Source of the DNA: Trema orientale
Lineage: Eukaryota; Streptophyta; Magnoliopsida; Rosales; Cannabaceae
NCBI GenBank assembly: GCA_002914845.1
Contig: JXTC01000292.1
Span: 148,199-212,198, forward strand
Reading direction: 5' to 3'
DNA: 64,000 nt
The position numbers were made by a program, and so were the translations under genes. Shown piece by piece: positions 42,486-53,344 of this stretch. Position 1 is the first letter of the stretch; every line of letters starts with the position of its first letter. Below the pieces are notes generated by a model. It was not told the DNA's origin, searched no databases, and worked only from the letters and a program-made list of their open reading frames with translations.

Positions 42486-43987
42486 GCTAGTAATTCACAT
42501 ATACTTCTCATTAAGTCTCCTAGAGACATTTTAGTTCGATGAAGAGGGCCAAGTTTGAACAAGATATATTTGTACACTAGAGGATATGCCAGAGACATAT
42601 AAAAGCAGGTATCTATATGTCTTAATAACTTTATTATTTCTGTTTATCTAGCTAGAAGATTATACCGATATACAACTATTTTCAATTTTCTAGATTAATG
42701 TGCTGTTACTGTTAGTTTTCAAGAAATATATAGATACATAGATCAAATTAAGTAATCCAGATAAATATGAATATAACCCTCGTCCAATTGATTTCTTATC
42801 GGTGCCTTACATTTTCTGATGAGACACGGCTACTTAGTAGTACTTAACACATATGAATGCAATATAATAATATATCCGAAGTATGACTTTGTTAATTTCC
42901 TTCTTGTGTACGTGTGTTGAACAATATTGATACCTTTCAAGATTTAATTTGAAGGCAGTACTCTCTTGCAGAAATCAAAATTGATACTATAATATATAAA
43001 TTAAGATGACAAGGTCCGGCTAATATTTTATATACACTGCTCTATTTAATGATTTTGGGTTAATGTCATTCTGGTTTATTCAGCAACCCATTAATCTTCA
43101 ACTCCTTAAGTTCAATATAACATATGCAGCTGCTTTTCTCTAGGGAAGTGATAAAGTAAAGCTCATGCATATAAACATGCAATATTTCATGGGCTAGCTT
43201 TTGGTTATTATATATGACCCTGCTTACTTATCAATTAAATTCTTCTCAGGTTTGTATTTAAGTACATAATTAATTTTTCATTCATATTGTTATTTTGCTT
43301 AGTATATATGCATATTATGTTTTTGTGTGTATAGTTATTAAAGCTCTGCTAGGCTTATGCCTTTGTTAATCTCTCGACATTTATATTTTAGACACCTGAA
43401 AATACTGTCAGGAATCTGATGTTTCATGTTTAGTTTTTTGCATCAGAATTCAGTATATATTTGTTTAATTAGTTCTGCACACTTTTTGAAGGTTGATTCA
43501 GTTGTTCTCCATATATACCAAAGTGTACTATATGGTAATTACTAAAAAAAAATTCTATTAGAGACCATAATATTACCGATTTACAATTTGGGATATATGT
43601 TGAGTCCAGCTCGAGCATACACACACATAACTCTATATATATATTATGTTCTTTTAGTACTGGAAAAGTTCATCACTAATATTTCTTAATATTTGGTAAT
43701 GGAAAATTTTAAATATTCTATTGACCCTTTTCAAGGCATTCTCGCAGTTAGGAAAAAACGTTCACTATTCTGTAAGGCAAGAAGTAATTTGCTTGATCGC
43801 TGGAAGGCCAAAGGGTATTAATCTTCTGAAAATATTGAATGCATGCATGCGAGTTCTTTATGAAAATTCACCCTTGCTTTACTTGATCAAGAGTTTATTA
43901 TTGTATATGTTAACGCATATATATAATAAAGGAAGCTAGCTAGTTTGCAGATTGTTGCTTCTTAATTTTCAGTAAAGTTGTGATCAC

Positions 43988-44023
<36 letters not shown>

Positions 44024-44500
44024 AAGTTTCTAGTTAATAACTCAATTATATGCGAAATGGCTTACCAGTATATAATTATCAAATCAAGTAATATGCATAC
44101 TATAATATAAAGAGAGTAGATCATGTAATAGCAAAGGAATTTATGTTGACATGTTACTAATTAGTGTACTTGTGTGGTAAATGGTTGTGTAATCAGCTAA
44201 CATTACTTTTAATCTGGCTGGTACCTAGGAAAGCTATGTACACACGCAATATATGTATATAATATGTTCGTTTTTAACTATATATGATTATGACCTATCT
44301 AACCATTTTTTATGAACTGGTGAGTTTTGTGATTTTATTTTGTTGGTGCAGGTGCGCAGATAAGAATAAGGCAATGCAATTGGGGCCAACTTGGCATTGT
44401 TTTTATTCACGGCTGTTAAGTTTTCTTTTATATATCTTAAAATTAATTAAAGAGAAAATGTAGACTAATTTGGTGGTGTATATATGTGTGTCTATATCAA
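42486..44500 (+). other. Probable remainder of the MIR172 primary transcript
   Basis: No coding gene. Splice-like junctions (AAAAGCAG|GTATCT at 42608 and TTGGTGCAG|GTGCGC at 44351) could define an intron of about 1.74 kb in a spliced, non-coding pri-miRNA. A (TG)n repeat lies at 43999-44024. This is inference from splice motifs only. Confidence 0.35.
43999..44024. repeat. (TG)n microsatellite
   Basis: About 13 TG units next to a short (AT)n. Confidence 0.85.
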
Positions 44501-46080
44501 AACCTGAAGGGTTTAATTAGGTGTTCTATCCAAGTAGTAGCTCCTAATTTGGAGTACTAGTGAGACAATCTTCTAAACAGACCCTGAACAATGTATATTA
44601 TAGATTTATGTTTACTTGAGCACTCCTTGAAGGAATAAGTAGTACACTACGTTATTGAATAACATGTTTGCTTGTACAGAGACTTAAATTTAGAGGACTA
44701 AAATTGTAATCCTGGCAGGTCTAGTATATTTACATTTAGTATATTTGTACGTGTGTATCTTTCTATCAACGTGAATCTTTTTTACTGAATTTCACTTGAT
44801 TGTAACTGTAATATTCAGATTATATATTGTCCTTTAGAGCAACTATTATCCAAATCTATATATATATATATATATTATATTATATTTCCTCATATTGAAT
44901 ACAATCTCTGAGACTGCGAGGTTGTGCATGCAAAATTAATCAAACTTTACACCTAAGCAAGCACGTAGTGCAGCTTTCTCCAAAGCAGCTTGGCAGTTGG
45001 CCCCAAAAGGAAAACTAGCTACTTCATGAGTCATGACATTGCTGACAAGTACTGCTGTTGAAAACCATCATATTGTTGGACTCACTTATAGAACCAAGAT
45101 GACAGCTTTTATGTCCATGAAAGTCATCAATGTATATTTATTCTTATGCTGAGTAACATACGAGGCATTAAAATGTGTATCAAATTTAGACTACTAAATA
45201 AAATCTTATTTTTAAATTTGGGCCATGCATATATAATATTACACACTAGTATATATGGAGTACAGAGAAGTTGAGCTTCAAATGCCTGCTTTTATTGTAA
45301 TGTGTAAGACTCCGTAGAATTATTTTAGCATTAGTTCTGATTTCAGCACCATGCAACACGTACTTTTTATTCAATTCTAACCATGTTTCGTACAAAGACG
45401 ATGTTTAACCGGAAAAAAAAAAAAAAAAAAACATGTTTCATACAATTATGGGATCAGAGATCTGGGTGAAGAATTGTAAGGTGACATACAGATAGATCGA
45501 GTGGCTGAAATAGTTTATGGGCCAGGCCCAAATTGATGTACAGCTACTCTACTCTGCCAGAGCCACTGAGCCAGGACCCTTAGTTTGGGCCCAATTTGAT
45601 CTCAGAAATATATATATACATATATATAGGGACAGAGCTGGGCCCCTTGCGCTTCTCAATTATATTCCCAACTATTGCTCAGTCAATTGTTCTATATTGA
45701 AAAAAAGGAGGAAATTTTTTTTTCAGATTTCTATATTTTGCTGTTTAAACACTGCATTTTCTCCATATGAATTGCTTATTTTCTGCTTTTAAAAAAAAAT
45801 GTGTGTGTATATATTTATTTATCCACTATGTACACCATGGCATTTATAATATGTATATAGAGAGCTTTGGCAGTCAGCTCATGTTCCATGGGCGAATGTG
45901 TACGTATTCACATAGAAAAGAAAACCGTCAACCAAATCCATTTTTTGTGACTAATTATTAATTATGTGTATAGAAAATATAATCAACCAACGGAAATATA
46001 TGGACATAATTTACAATAGACGGATTTAATTCAAACTTCATTCTGACAGGTTTGTCTCTAGGTAAAGCAATATTTTTTTC
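44500..46080. other. Intergenic stretch without a supported gene
   Basis: AT-rich. Near 45520-45600 there are two TGGGCC-type motifs in inverted arrangement (GGGCCAGGCCCAAATT and TTTGGGCCCAATTT), a common feature of plant promoters or of small inverted repeats. Nothing else is recognised. Confidence 0.4.
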
Positions 46081-46148
46081 TTTTCAAGGAATATATATAT
46101 ATATATATATATATAACAATAATATACATATATATAACATATAGACAC

Positions 46149-46150
<2 letters not shown>

Positions 46151-46193
<43 letters not shown>

Positions 46194-46202
46194 TAATAAT
46201 AA
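46151..46202. repeat. (AAT)n microsatellite, left part
   Basis: About 16 ATA/AAT units ending exactly at the left end of a MITE. The same repeat resumes on the other side of the MITE at 46568-46605. Confidence 0.9.
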
Positions 46203-46567
46203 GGGATAACTGTAAAAAAATATCCTGAGGTTTAAGTGTTCTGCAATTTAAACCCTGAAGTTTAGACTCTGCAAAATAATACTCTAAGATTAAAAATTTC
46301 TGAAAATTAATACCCTGAGTTGACTTTTTGAATAATTTTAACTGATAAAATACAATAATATCCCCAAAATTAAGAAGAATAATAGGGATTAATATAATTT
46401 TAATGGAGAATATCATTGTTTTTTAGTTGCTAAAATTGGTCAAAAAGTTTATCCAGGGTATTAATTTTCAGAAATTCTTAATCTCAGTGTATTATTTTTT
46501 AGAGTCCAAATTTCAGAGTTTAAATTACAGAACACTCAAACTTGAGAGTATTTTTTTACAGTTATCC
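46203..46567. mobile_element. MITE with near-full-length inverted repeats
   Basis: 365-bp element. The left arm starts GGGATAACTGTAAAAAAATA and the right arm ends as its inverted counterpart TATTTTTTTACAGTTATCCC. Arms of roughly 130 bp pair along TTTAAACCCTGAAGTTTAGA and TCTGAAAATTAATACCCTG blocks, so the element could fold into one long hairpin. It sits inside an AAT microsatellite. Confidence 0.8.
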
Positions 46568-46569
46568 CC

Positions 46570-46605
<36 letters not shown>
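46568..46605. repeat. (AAT)n microsatellite, right part
   Basis: About 11 units directly abutting the MITE end, in phase with the left tract within the limits of what can be judged. Confidence 0.85.
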
Positions 46606-46609
46606 CATA

Positions 46610-49600
46610 TGGACCAAACAATGTGAAACGTGAAGACTGAAAGACGCACTGTCCATCCCTCGCTCTTTCCAAGCGTTCCCAGTCTAAATTAATGGACCAA
46701 AAATAGTCACAAAATTAAAGGAAGTTAAGAAAAATATATATAGAGCTGTTATGTGGTTGAGTAGAGTACAAGGGTCCACGATTTTATAAAAGGCCACCCT
46801 CTCATGTCCTTCCTCATTTTGCAGCTCACATGTTTGCATGTGGGACTCCCCACATGAAACTATGCAATCAAAAAAAAAAATTGCTTCTGGCCAAACAAAA
46901 TAATAATAATGTTATGGGCTTACAAAAAAAAAAAAAAAAGTGAAAAAAAAGGTGCATTGTATACCATCCTCAACATACCATGTGACACTATTTTGACTCA
47001 TCGCCAAAATCCCTTTGACCAATTAAATTTCGAGATTCTAGATCAAATGGACAATTTTGAAGTTCGATCGGGTTGTGATTATTATTATTATTATCAATAT
47101 CAAGAACTTTGCCAAATCGGTCATAGGTCATAGCATATAGCATCTGTTTAAAGCACATGTTCCTCTCCTATAAATGAATTTAATTTACGTACTTTGTAAA
47201 GAATTGGCTTGTGGTTTCTTACATAAAATAAAACAAAACAAAACAAAACAAAAGGGAAGGAAAAGGTGGCCCGTGGGGTAAATTAGCATAGTTACTACTG
47301 TTTCTATAAAATCTTGGTCCAATTATTCTCGTAGGTCAAATATTCTTTTAACAATGATTTATGATTCAAATATGTTACCTTGGAGTCACATGCAAATCAT
47401 AATTATATTTTCGAAAACACAGAGCTAGCTAATTGGTAATTTGTTCACATTATATGAACCAGACTAATTTATTCCCTTTTTTGTGTACTTTATGATTACA
47501 ATAAGGGTGCATGGTATCTATAAGCACATTATAACGATTGTGCTAATTGAAAATTTTGACCAGTTCAACCATCTTTTTGACAAAAATTGTTTACCCTTTT
47601 CTAGTTGAAGATTCCACATTTTTCTTTAATTTACTTTTTCTTTTCCCCTTTTCCCTTTTTTCAATCATTGAGAATTAACTGAAGATAAATGTTCACTAAG
47701 AATTACAAAATATAATGATGGATCAAAGATATTAGTACATCTTTTTTAAGTCATGCTTAGGATGTTTTTGACTGAAGAAAAGTAATAAAACAAAGTTTAA
47801 ACAGTGAGATAATATACTTTTTAGTTAACTCGGCTTTTACCACCGATAGTTTTGGCAGAGTGGTAATTCCACTTGTCTACTATCAAAAAAGTTAAAACAG
47901 TATAAGGAGGTAACGTTGTGGTATTTGAATATATAAGTGAAAGAAATTAAATTATCTGGATAGTCCCCCTACTTTTATGACCCTTTTTTCTTAATAAACA
48001 GTTAACAAGGGTTAATACATTTAGATCAAGGATAGCAAACCGAAAAGTAATAGGATTACCAGGAAACATGAAACCCAATAATTATTGGTCACTTGTTTAA
48101 TTTATATATGCAAATATATCAGTTTATCGTTATATGAAATCTCCTATATATTCGAAGTATAACAATACTATGCTTCTGTCCAGACACCCCATAAGAGGCA
48201 TGATACGGATCAATTTTGTCACATGCGGAGTTCAATTGCCCCTAATGAAATTGTTTAACATGAAGACTATACCTTTAGATTTGAATAATAATTTATTTAT
48301 AAACAACCTTAATATGTAACTTAATTCGGCTGCTGATCCAAATGTTTGCATGTGCATGAGAATCCAAACCTCTTACACATTATTAATTAACTCCCTTGAA
48401 CTGGTTAAAACACCATTTATAGTTTTAAAATTCAATTTACGGTAATATATTTATTGCACCAATTTTGTAGTAAATTAAATTGTTAAGACAAGTTAGTACT
48501 AGCTAATCTGGCACAGGGTTTTGTTTACCAAACTGTTAAAATATTCGAACTTATGATCATTCATATTCTCTCAATGTGCGGGTAACATCAAACTATTTTT
48601 TGTTTTTTTAATGTAGATGGCAAATAGTAGATATTTATAATACTGGTGTATCTTTTCACTAGTACTGTAGTCCGTAGTTACTAGCTAGCTAGTCCTAACT
48701 CTCATATCTTGAAAGAAAAAGGGTTGAATTTTGATAAAAAACATAATAATAATAATTTTGGATAGGGGGATATGTATTTAATTGGAGGATATAGAAATTG
48801 GTGGAATTTTTGAATAAAGTAACACAATTTGGCTTGGGGTGGAGATAATAGGAGATTAAAAGAGGATCTTCTTAAATCTTAAGTGTGATCCACCATAGTT
48901 AGTCCCACCAAAATCGAAAACATCATGTTGATTTGATTTTTTTTTAAAACAAAAATAATAAATAAGAAAACACCACTTTGAATTATAACCAAAAAATATC
49001 AGACAGAAGCTATATTTGCAGAACTATGGGGTACAAGTACAACCGTTCACATGAGATGATGAGAACCAGCTAGCCCTTGTCTCTTGACCACGCCACACTC
49101 CCATCCTCTCGTCTTCTTTTTCTTCTCTTGGTTTGTGTTTTTTTTTTTTTTTTTTTATAGATTTTAATGCATTTTAAAAACAAATTTTATAATATAGAAT
49201 CGTACAAGGCCGAATTGTATTTTTCCGAAACGAATAAAATATAATATGAATCTTTTCAAGGTTGTAACTAATAAGTGATATCATTTCTCTGCTAAGTAGC
49301 TCTGTTTTTTTACCTTGTGTAAGTTCAAGCCGGCAATAACTCATATAATACCAGTCTATATTATTAGAATAACGCTAGAGATCTTACTTTTTATCTTACT
49401 TTATTCAAGTAGTGAATTAAAACATATCAATTCTTTTTTTTTTTTTCTCTTTTTGAGTTTCAAAAGTGTTAGCCTAAATTGTAGTTTAGTCACTCTAACT
49501 TTCCTTACTATTCATACTCATACGGTCATACCTTGACCACGTATTGCACACGTAGAATAATACATCGGTAAAAAAAAAAAGTGAGTGAAGATTTGGTCGC

Positions 49601-49640
49601 TCACTCTGTAGCACTACTATACTACTACTATAGTCTCTAA
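46610..49640. other. Gene-free AT-rich stretch
   Basis: I see no supported gene, RNA or organised repeat. Minor items are a short ATT run near 47080, an A-rich (AAAAC)n near 47226-47252 and T-tracts near 49140 and 49435. Open frames are short and match no family I recognise. The last few hundred bases would be promoter of the DVL gene. Confidence 0.45.
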
Positions 49641-49655
49641 ATGTATATAATAAAT
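49640..49655 (+). promoter_or_regulatory. Likely TATA box of the DVL gene
   Basis: GTATATAATAAATATAG about 230 bp upstream of the ATG, followed by a CT-rich leader (about 49680-49760) typical of plant 5' UTRs. An (AT)n microsatellite (49850-49878) ends right before the start codon. Confidence 0.45.
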
Positions 49656-49848
49656 ATAGCAATACCCCACCTCTTACTACTGTCCCATTCTCAATCATAT
49701 CTTTCTCTATCACTATACCTCTCTCTGTTTTTTCTCTCTGTTCTATCTCTTTCACTGATAAATTAGACACATTTGAGAACTAAAAATTTAAACAAAGCTG
49801 GTGTAGTAGCGGCACTACTTCATTCAAGAAAGAGATCATCAATTCAAG

Positions 49849-49880
<32 letters not shown>

Positions 49881-49881
<1 letters not shown>

Positions 49882-50195
49882 TGGATGAGAAATGGAAGCC
49901 ATCTAAAAGGGAAGGTGCTACATCTTCAATTGGGTTCGGTAGGAGCAGCTCCACAAGAAGCTCTTCTTCAAAGTCTCCTCTGCTTCGAAGCTTCTCACAA
50001 AAGAACTCACTTCCTCGGAGCTTTTCTCAAAAGCCANNNNNNNNNNNNNNTTCTTCTTCTTCTTCTTCTTCTTCTTCTTCTTCAATAGGCCGCAAATGTA
50101 GTAGCCTTGCAAAGGAGCAAAAGGCCAGATTTTACATCATGAGGCGATGTGTTGCAATGCTCGTTTGCTGGCACAAGCATGGTACCGATTCTTGA
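49881..50195 (+). CDS. DVL/ROTUNDIFOLIA-like (RTFL) small polypeptide
   Basis: Intronless frame of 104 codons, including codons over an N gap. DVL/RTFL peptides limit polar cell proliferation and shape leaves, fruits and other organs; overexpression gives short, broad organs. The diagnostic C-terminal domain is complete: [18 protein letters not shown], then [11 protein letters not shown], with the conserved cysteines, RRC and WHKHG. The N-terminal half is basic and serine-rich with two LRSFSQK-type repeats (near residues 35-51) and a poly-serine run encoded by TCT/TTC repeats. Fourteen Ns (50037-50050) lie at the start of that run, so the true serine number is unknown and the frame across the gap relies on the estimated gap size. 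Both sides are in the same frame as given, and the domain after the gap is intact. Confidence 0.9.
50037..50050. other. Assembly gap (14 N) inside the DVL coding region
   Basis: Falls within a TTC/TCT microsatellite that encodes poly-serine. The 14-base size is not a multiple of three; only the total frame of the given sequence is open. Confidence 0.95.
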
Positions 50196-50209
50196 TCATC
50201 ATCACTTAT

Positions 50210-51160
50210 CTCTTCTTAATGGGATTTGATTAATTTGTTGGGTTTCTTTCGAAACTCGGTAAATTTCCGATGTTATCCGATGAAGAAGAAGATACTGATT
50301 ATTAGTTATAAACTCTAGACTCTCTACTCTCTAGAGTAGAGAGTATATGGGGATTTTTTTTTTTTTTTTTTTTTTTGGTGATGATAAATTGATAATCAGT
50401 TGTATGGTAAGTAGGATTTTTCAGATGAGCTACTTGGTTTAATTTTGTTACACATTGTAAGAAGACATGTGATATAATCGATAAATGAAAATATATTTCA
50501 ATGTTTAGAACTTTAGACGATTATTTCTCAGTTTCTTAATTTGTTCAATATTTTGGTTAAACAGTACAAAACAATAATTTTATTTTTTTTTTACTCTTTT
50601 GAATTTTCTTCCCTGAAACATGTTTTGAGGCACAGTAGTAGACTAGTACTAGTACTATTAATTGTTTAATTTTTTTTTAAAAGAAAAAATGGTCTGAGGA
50701 GAGAGATTCCTCTCAGCTGTTGGGGAAAGGGACAATATAATAAGGACATGGGGCAGAAATATGGATCTGCATTGGAAATGGAAGCCACCTTTTCCCATTT
50801 GAGAAAAAATGGCTGGAGCCTCTCTCGTCTTAAACCTTAACGTGGCTTCTCTGCCATGTTTCTCTCCCCATTTGCACAACAACGCATCTTCCTCAGATAA
50901 TGCCACGCCTTCCTAATATGTTACTCACTGCACTAGTTTGATAGGTAAGAATATATAAGAGATAAAAAAAAATATTATACAAAAAAAAATATTCCAATTT
51001 CAGTTCCTTTCAGCCTTCAGGTCAATTTTCATTTAAGTTCTTTTTTAATATCATGTGAAATTGATTAACTAGTAAACGTTAATTAAGAAACTAAAATTTG
51101 ACAGAAAATTGAACTTTACCATGGCATCCATTATTGTAATTAAATCTCACTTGAAGTAAT
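50210..51160. other. DVL 3' UTR and intergenic sequence
   Basis: The 3' flank of the DVL gene has an inverted CTCTAGAGT motif near 50325, a T-tract at 50355-50376 and AATAAT/AATGAAA polyadenylation-like signals near 50470-50500. A frame on the minus strand at 50658-50906 matches nothing I know. Confidence 0.4.
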
Positions 51161-51179
51161 GAGATTCAGTGATCTGCTT

Positions 51180-51386
51180 TTTTTTTTTTTTTTTAAAAAA
51201 AGTGGGGCTTAACTAATGACCTCCACTTATTACAAATTAAAGGAAAAATACCTAATACTACCCAATTCCCACCCCACCCCATTAGGGATAATTGGCTTTC
51301 ACGCCTACCCCGGTGTGACTCGAACCTAGGACCAAGATCCTAGGTAGTGGATGCTCTTACCACTTGAGCTAACCCACTTCGTCATC
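51180..51386 (-). mobile_element. tRNA-derived SINE, minus copy, with 18-bp duplication
   Basis: On the minus strand it starts TGACGAAGTGGGTTAGCTC (A box TTAGCTCAAGTGG), has a B box (GGTTCGAGTC) and a GTGTGACTCG/CCGGGGTAGG body, and ends with poly-A (poly-T on plus). It is flanked by the exact 18-bp direct repeat AGATTCAGTGATCTGCTT at 51162-51179 and 51387-51404. About 205 bp. It is not a tRNA gene: the second half does not form an acceptor stem and the poly-A tail and duplication mark retroposition. Confidence 0.9.
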
Positions 51387-51535
51387 AGATTCAGTGATCT
51401 GCTTAGGCCTTAATTTCTTTCAATTCAAAAAAAGGAATAATTAACAGAAAGTAACGAAATGTAATTACCCTTGTTTTATATATTTCTTCTTAAGAGTGCA
51501 TTTGCTAGATCGTGGCTTAAGGATGTCGCAAATAT

Positions 51536-51740
51536 TGACGAAGTGGGTTAGCTCAAGTGGTAAGAGCGTCCACTACCTAGGATTTCGGTCCTAGGTTCGA
51601 GTCACACCGGGGTAGGCGTGAAAGCCAATTATCCCTAATGGGGTGGGGTGGGAATTGGGTAGTATTTAGGTATTTTCTTTTAATTTGTAATAAGTGGAGG
51701 TCATTAGTTAAGCCCCACTTTTTAACAAAAAAAAAAAAAA
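51536..51740 (+). mobile_element. tRNA-derived SINE, plus copy, with 15-bp duplication
   Basis: Same family as the neighbour at 51.2 kb but on the plus strand. It starts TGACGAAGTGGGTTAGCTC, has B box GGTTCGAGTC near 51592-51602, body GGGGTGGGGTGGGAATTGGG and an A14 tail. It is flanked by the exact duplication GGATGTCGCAAATAT at 51521-51535 and 51741-51755. The two copies are close in sequence and lie only 150 bp apart. Confidence 0.92.
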
Positions 51741-51774
51741 GGATGTCGCAAATATCAGACCCATTACTCTTATT

Positions 51775-52180
51775 GTCTCAATTTTGGGGAAATTAGAAAA
51801 AATACGGTATTTTTGAAAAGAATTAGAAAAATACGGTACTTTTGTATTTTTCATGATGCGGTACGGTTTTTATTAGAAAAATACCGTTTTTTAAAAATAT
51901 TTATAAAAATACTATTTTTAAAATAGTAACTATTTTCTAGTAACTAGTTTCTAGAAACTGGTAACTAGTAACCGAAGATATTTATAACTAATATATAACT
52001 GGTAACCAGTTTCCAGAAACTGGTAACCAGTAACTATTTTAAAAATGATAATTTTCTAAATATTTTTAAAAAAGTGATATTTCCCTAATTAAAATCGTAC
52101 GAAAATTGGAAAAAACTGTAACTTCCGTATTTTTGTAATTCTTTTCATTTTTTATAGGTATAAGTGTAAGAAACCCCTCA
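51775..52180. mobile_element. Palindromic MITE, copy 1
   Basis: Ends of the AAAATACGGTA / GTATTTTTGTAATTC type with a core of TAACTGGTAACCAGTTTCC and AGAAACTGGTAACCAGTAA around a symmetrical centre. Two related copies lie in laccase intron 4 (about 56225-56630 and 56690-57045) in the opposite orientation. Confidence 0.55.
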
Positions 52181-52971
52181 ATTTTAGGTGTAATATAGAG
52201 CCCATAGGCCCTATACCTTATTCCATAGCAGTCTCCAATTCTCAATAGACAAACTAAAATAAAATAACCAGCGGTAACGTGTTTGGACTTTGGTACCTTC
52301 AACTTTTCCAATGATAAAAACATAGTAAAAGCACTATTCTCTTAAGCTCCGTTTGGAACCCAAATTTTGAAGGAAAAAAAAAATTACAAAGAAAAAATTA
52401 TAAAGAAAGAAAGAGAAAAATATTTTTCTTAAAAGTTTATAAAACTTTATTTTCACATTATTGGTTTTACTAATTAATGTGTCAATATTTTATATACTAA
52501 AAAATAATATCAAATTAATTTTTTATTTTTCTTGAAAATTTTTTTTATCATTTTTTGTTTCAATCAAAACAAGAGAAAATGAAATCCCTTAGAATTTTTT
52601 GTCTTTCTCTCCAAAAATCCAAGTTCCAAAAGGAGCCTTAAGAACTATACAGAATTCCATGATGGAGATTCTTGTTTGCTCAATCTAATATGACTTTCCT
52701 TAATTAGTAGTTAATTACTAAGATTTTTGAGTTAATGCAATCGATCAGTTTGGACAATATATATTTGAGAAGTGGATGTGTGGAACTAGGTCATACTCTT
52801 GCACAATAAAGAATAACACAAGCAGACAGTGACATATAAAAACACTAACTTTACTATATAAGTATGGTGTTATAGTGAAATTGGTATGCATATGTACATG
52901 TAACATTAGGTTATTATTGGATCGTATCTTTTTTTATAGTAATTAAAAAGATAACTCTGCAAACAAAATGT

Positions 52972-53021
<50 letters not shown>

Positions 53022-53340
53022 AATCAGAATCATTGCTTCTTGGATTTGTTTATTATTTATTTAGAAATTACAACAGCTAGCTCTGATATTCATGCCGGCT
53101 ATAACACAAACTCTCCTCAGAATATTATTCCTTTTTTCCAATTTAATATTGGAGGACTCTGGAAAAGGATTTCGCGGATAGCAAACTTCAAAAACACTCT
53201 GTTACAAAAAAAAAAAAAAAATGGTAAAATAAAATCATAGAACAAAACAATTATAAGTTAAAAAAAAGGAGGGGGGAAAAAAATTTGGAGAGGCCTTGGC
53301 ATATAACAATTAACAAGCCCTCTAGTCACCGAGTCAAATT
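52180..53340. other. Intergenic, 3' side of the laccase gene
   Basis: A small inverted-repeat element may lie at about 52345-52640 (CTCCGTTTGGAACCCAAATT against CCAAGTTCCAAAAGGAGCC). A (GA)n microsatellite is at 52974-53018. The laccase 3' UTR and poly-A site should lie just below 53345. No other gene is seen. Confidence 0.45.
52974..53018. repeat. (GA)n microsatellite
   Basis: About 22 uninterrupted GA units; a spurious Arg/Glu frame runs through it. Confidence 0.9.
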
Positions 53341-53344
53341 AAGG

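Noticed and set aside
46084..46633. Ile-rich frames of 110 and 68 codons
   Set aside because: They are translations of the AAT microsatellite and of the two arms of the MITE.
51536..51620. Sequence resembling a tRNA gene (A and B boxes)
   Set aside because: No acceptor stem closes it, the body continues into a SINE tail with poly-A, and an exact target duplication flanks it. The same holds for 51180-51386 and 17804-17997.
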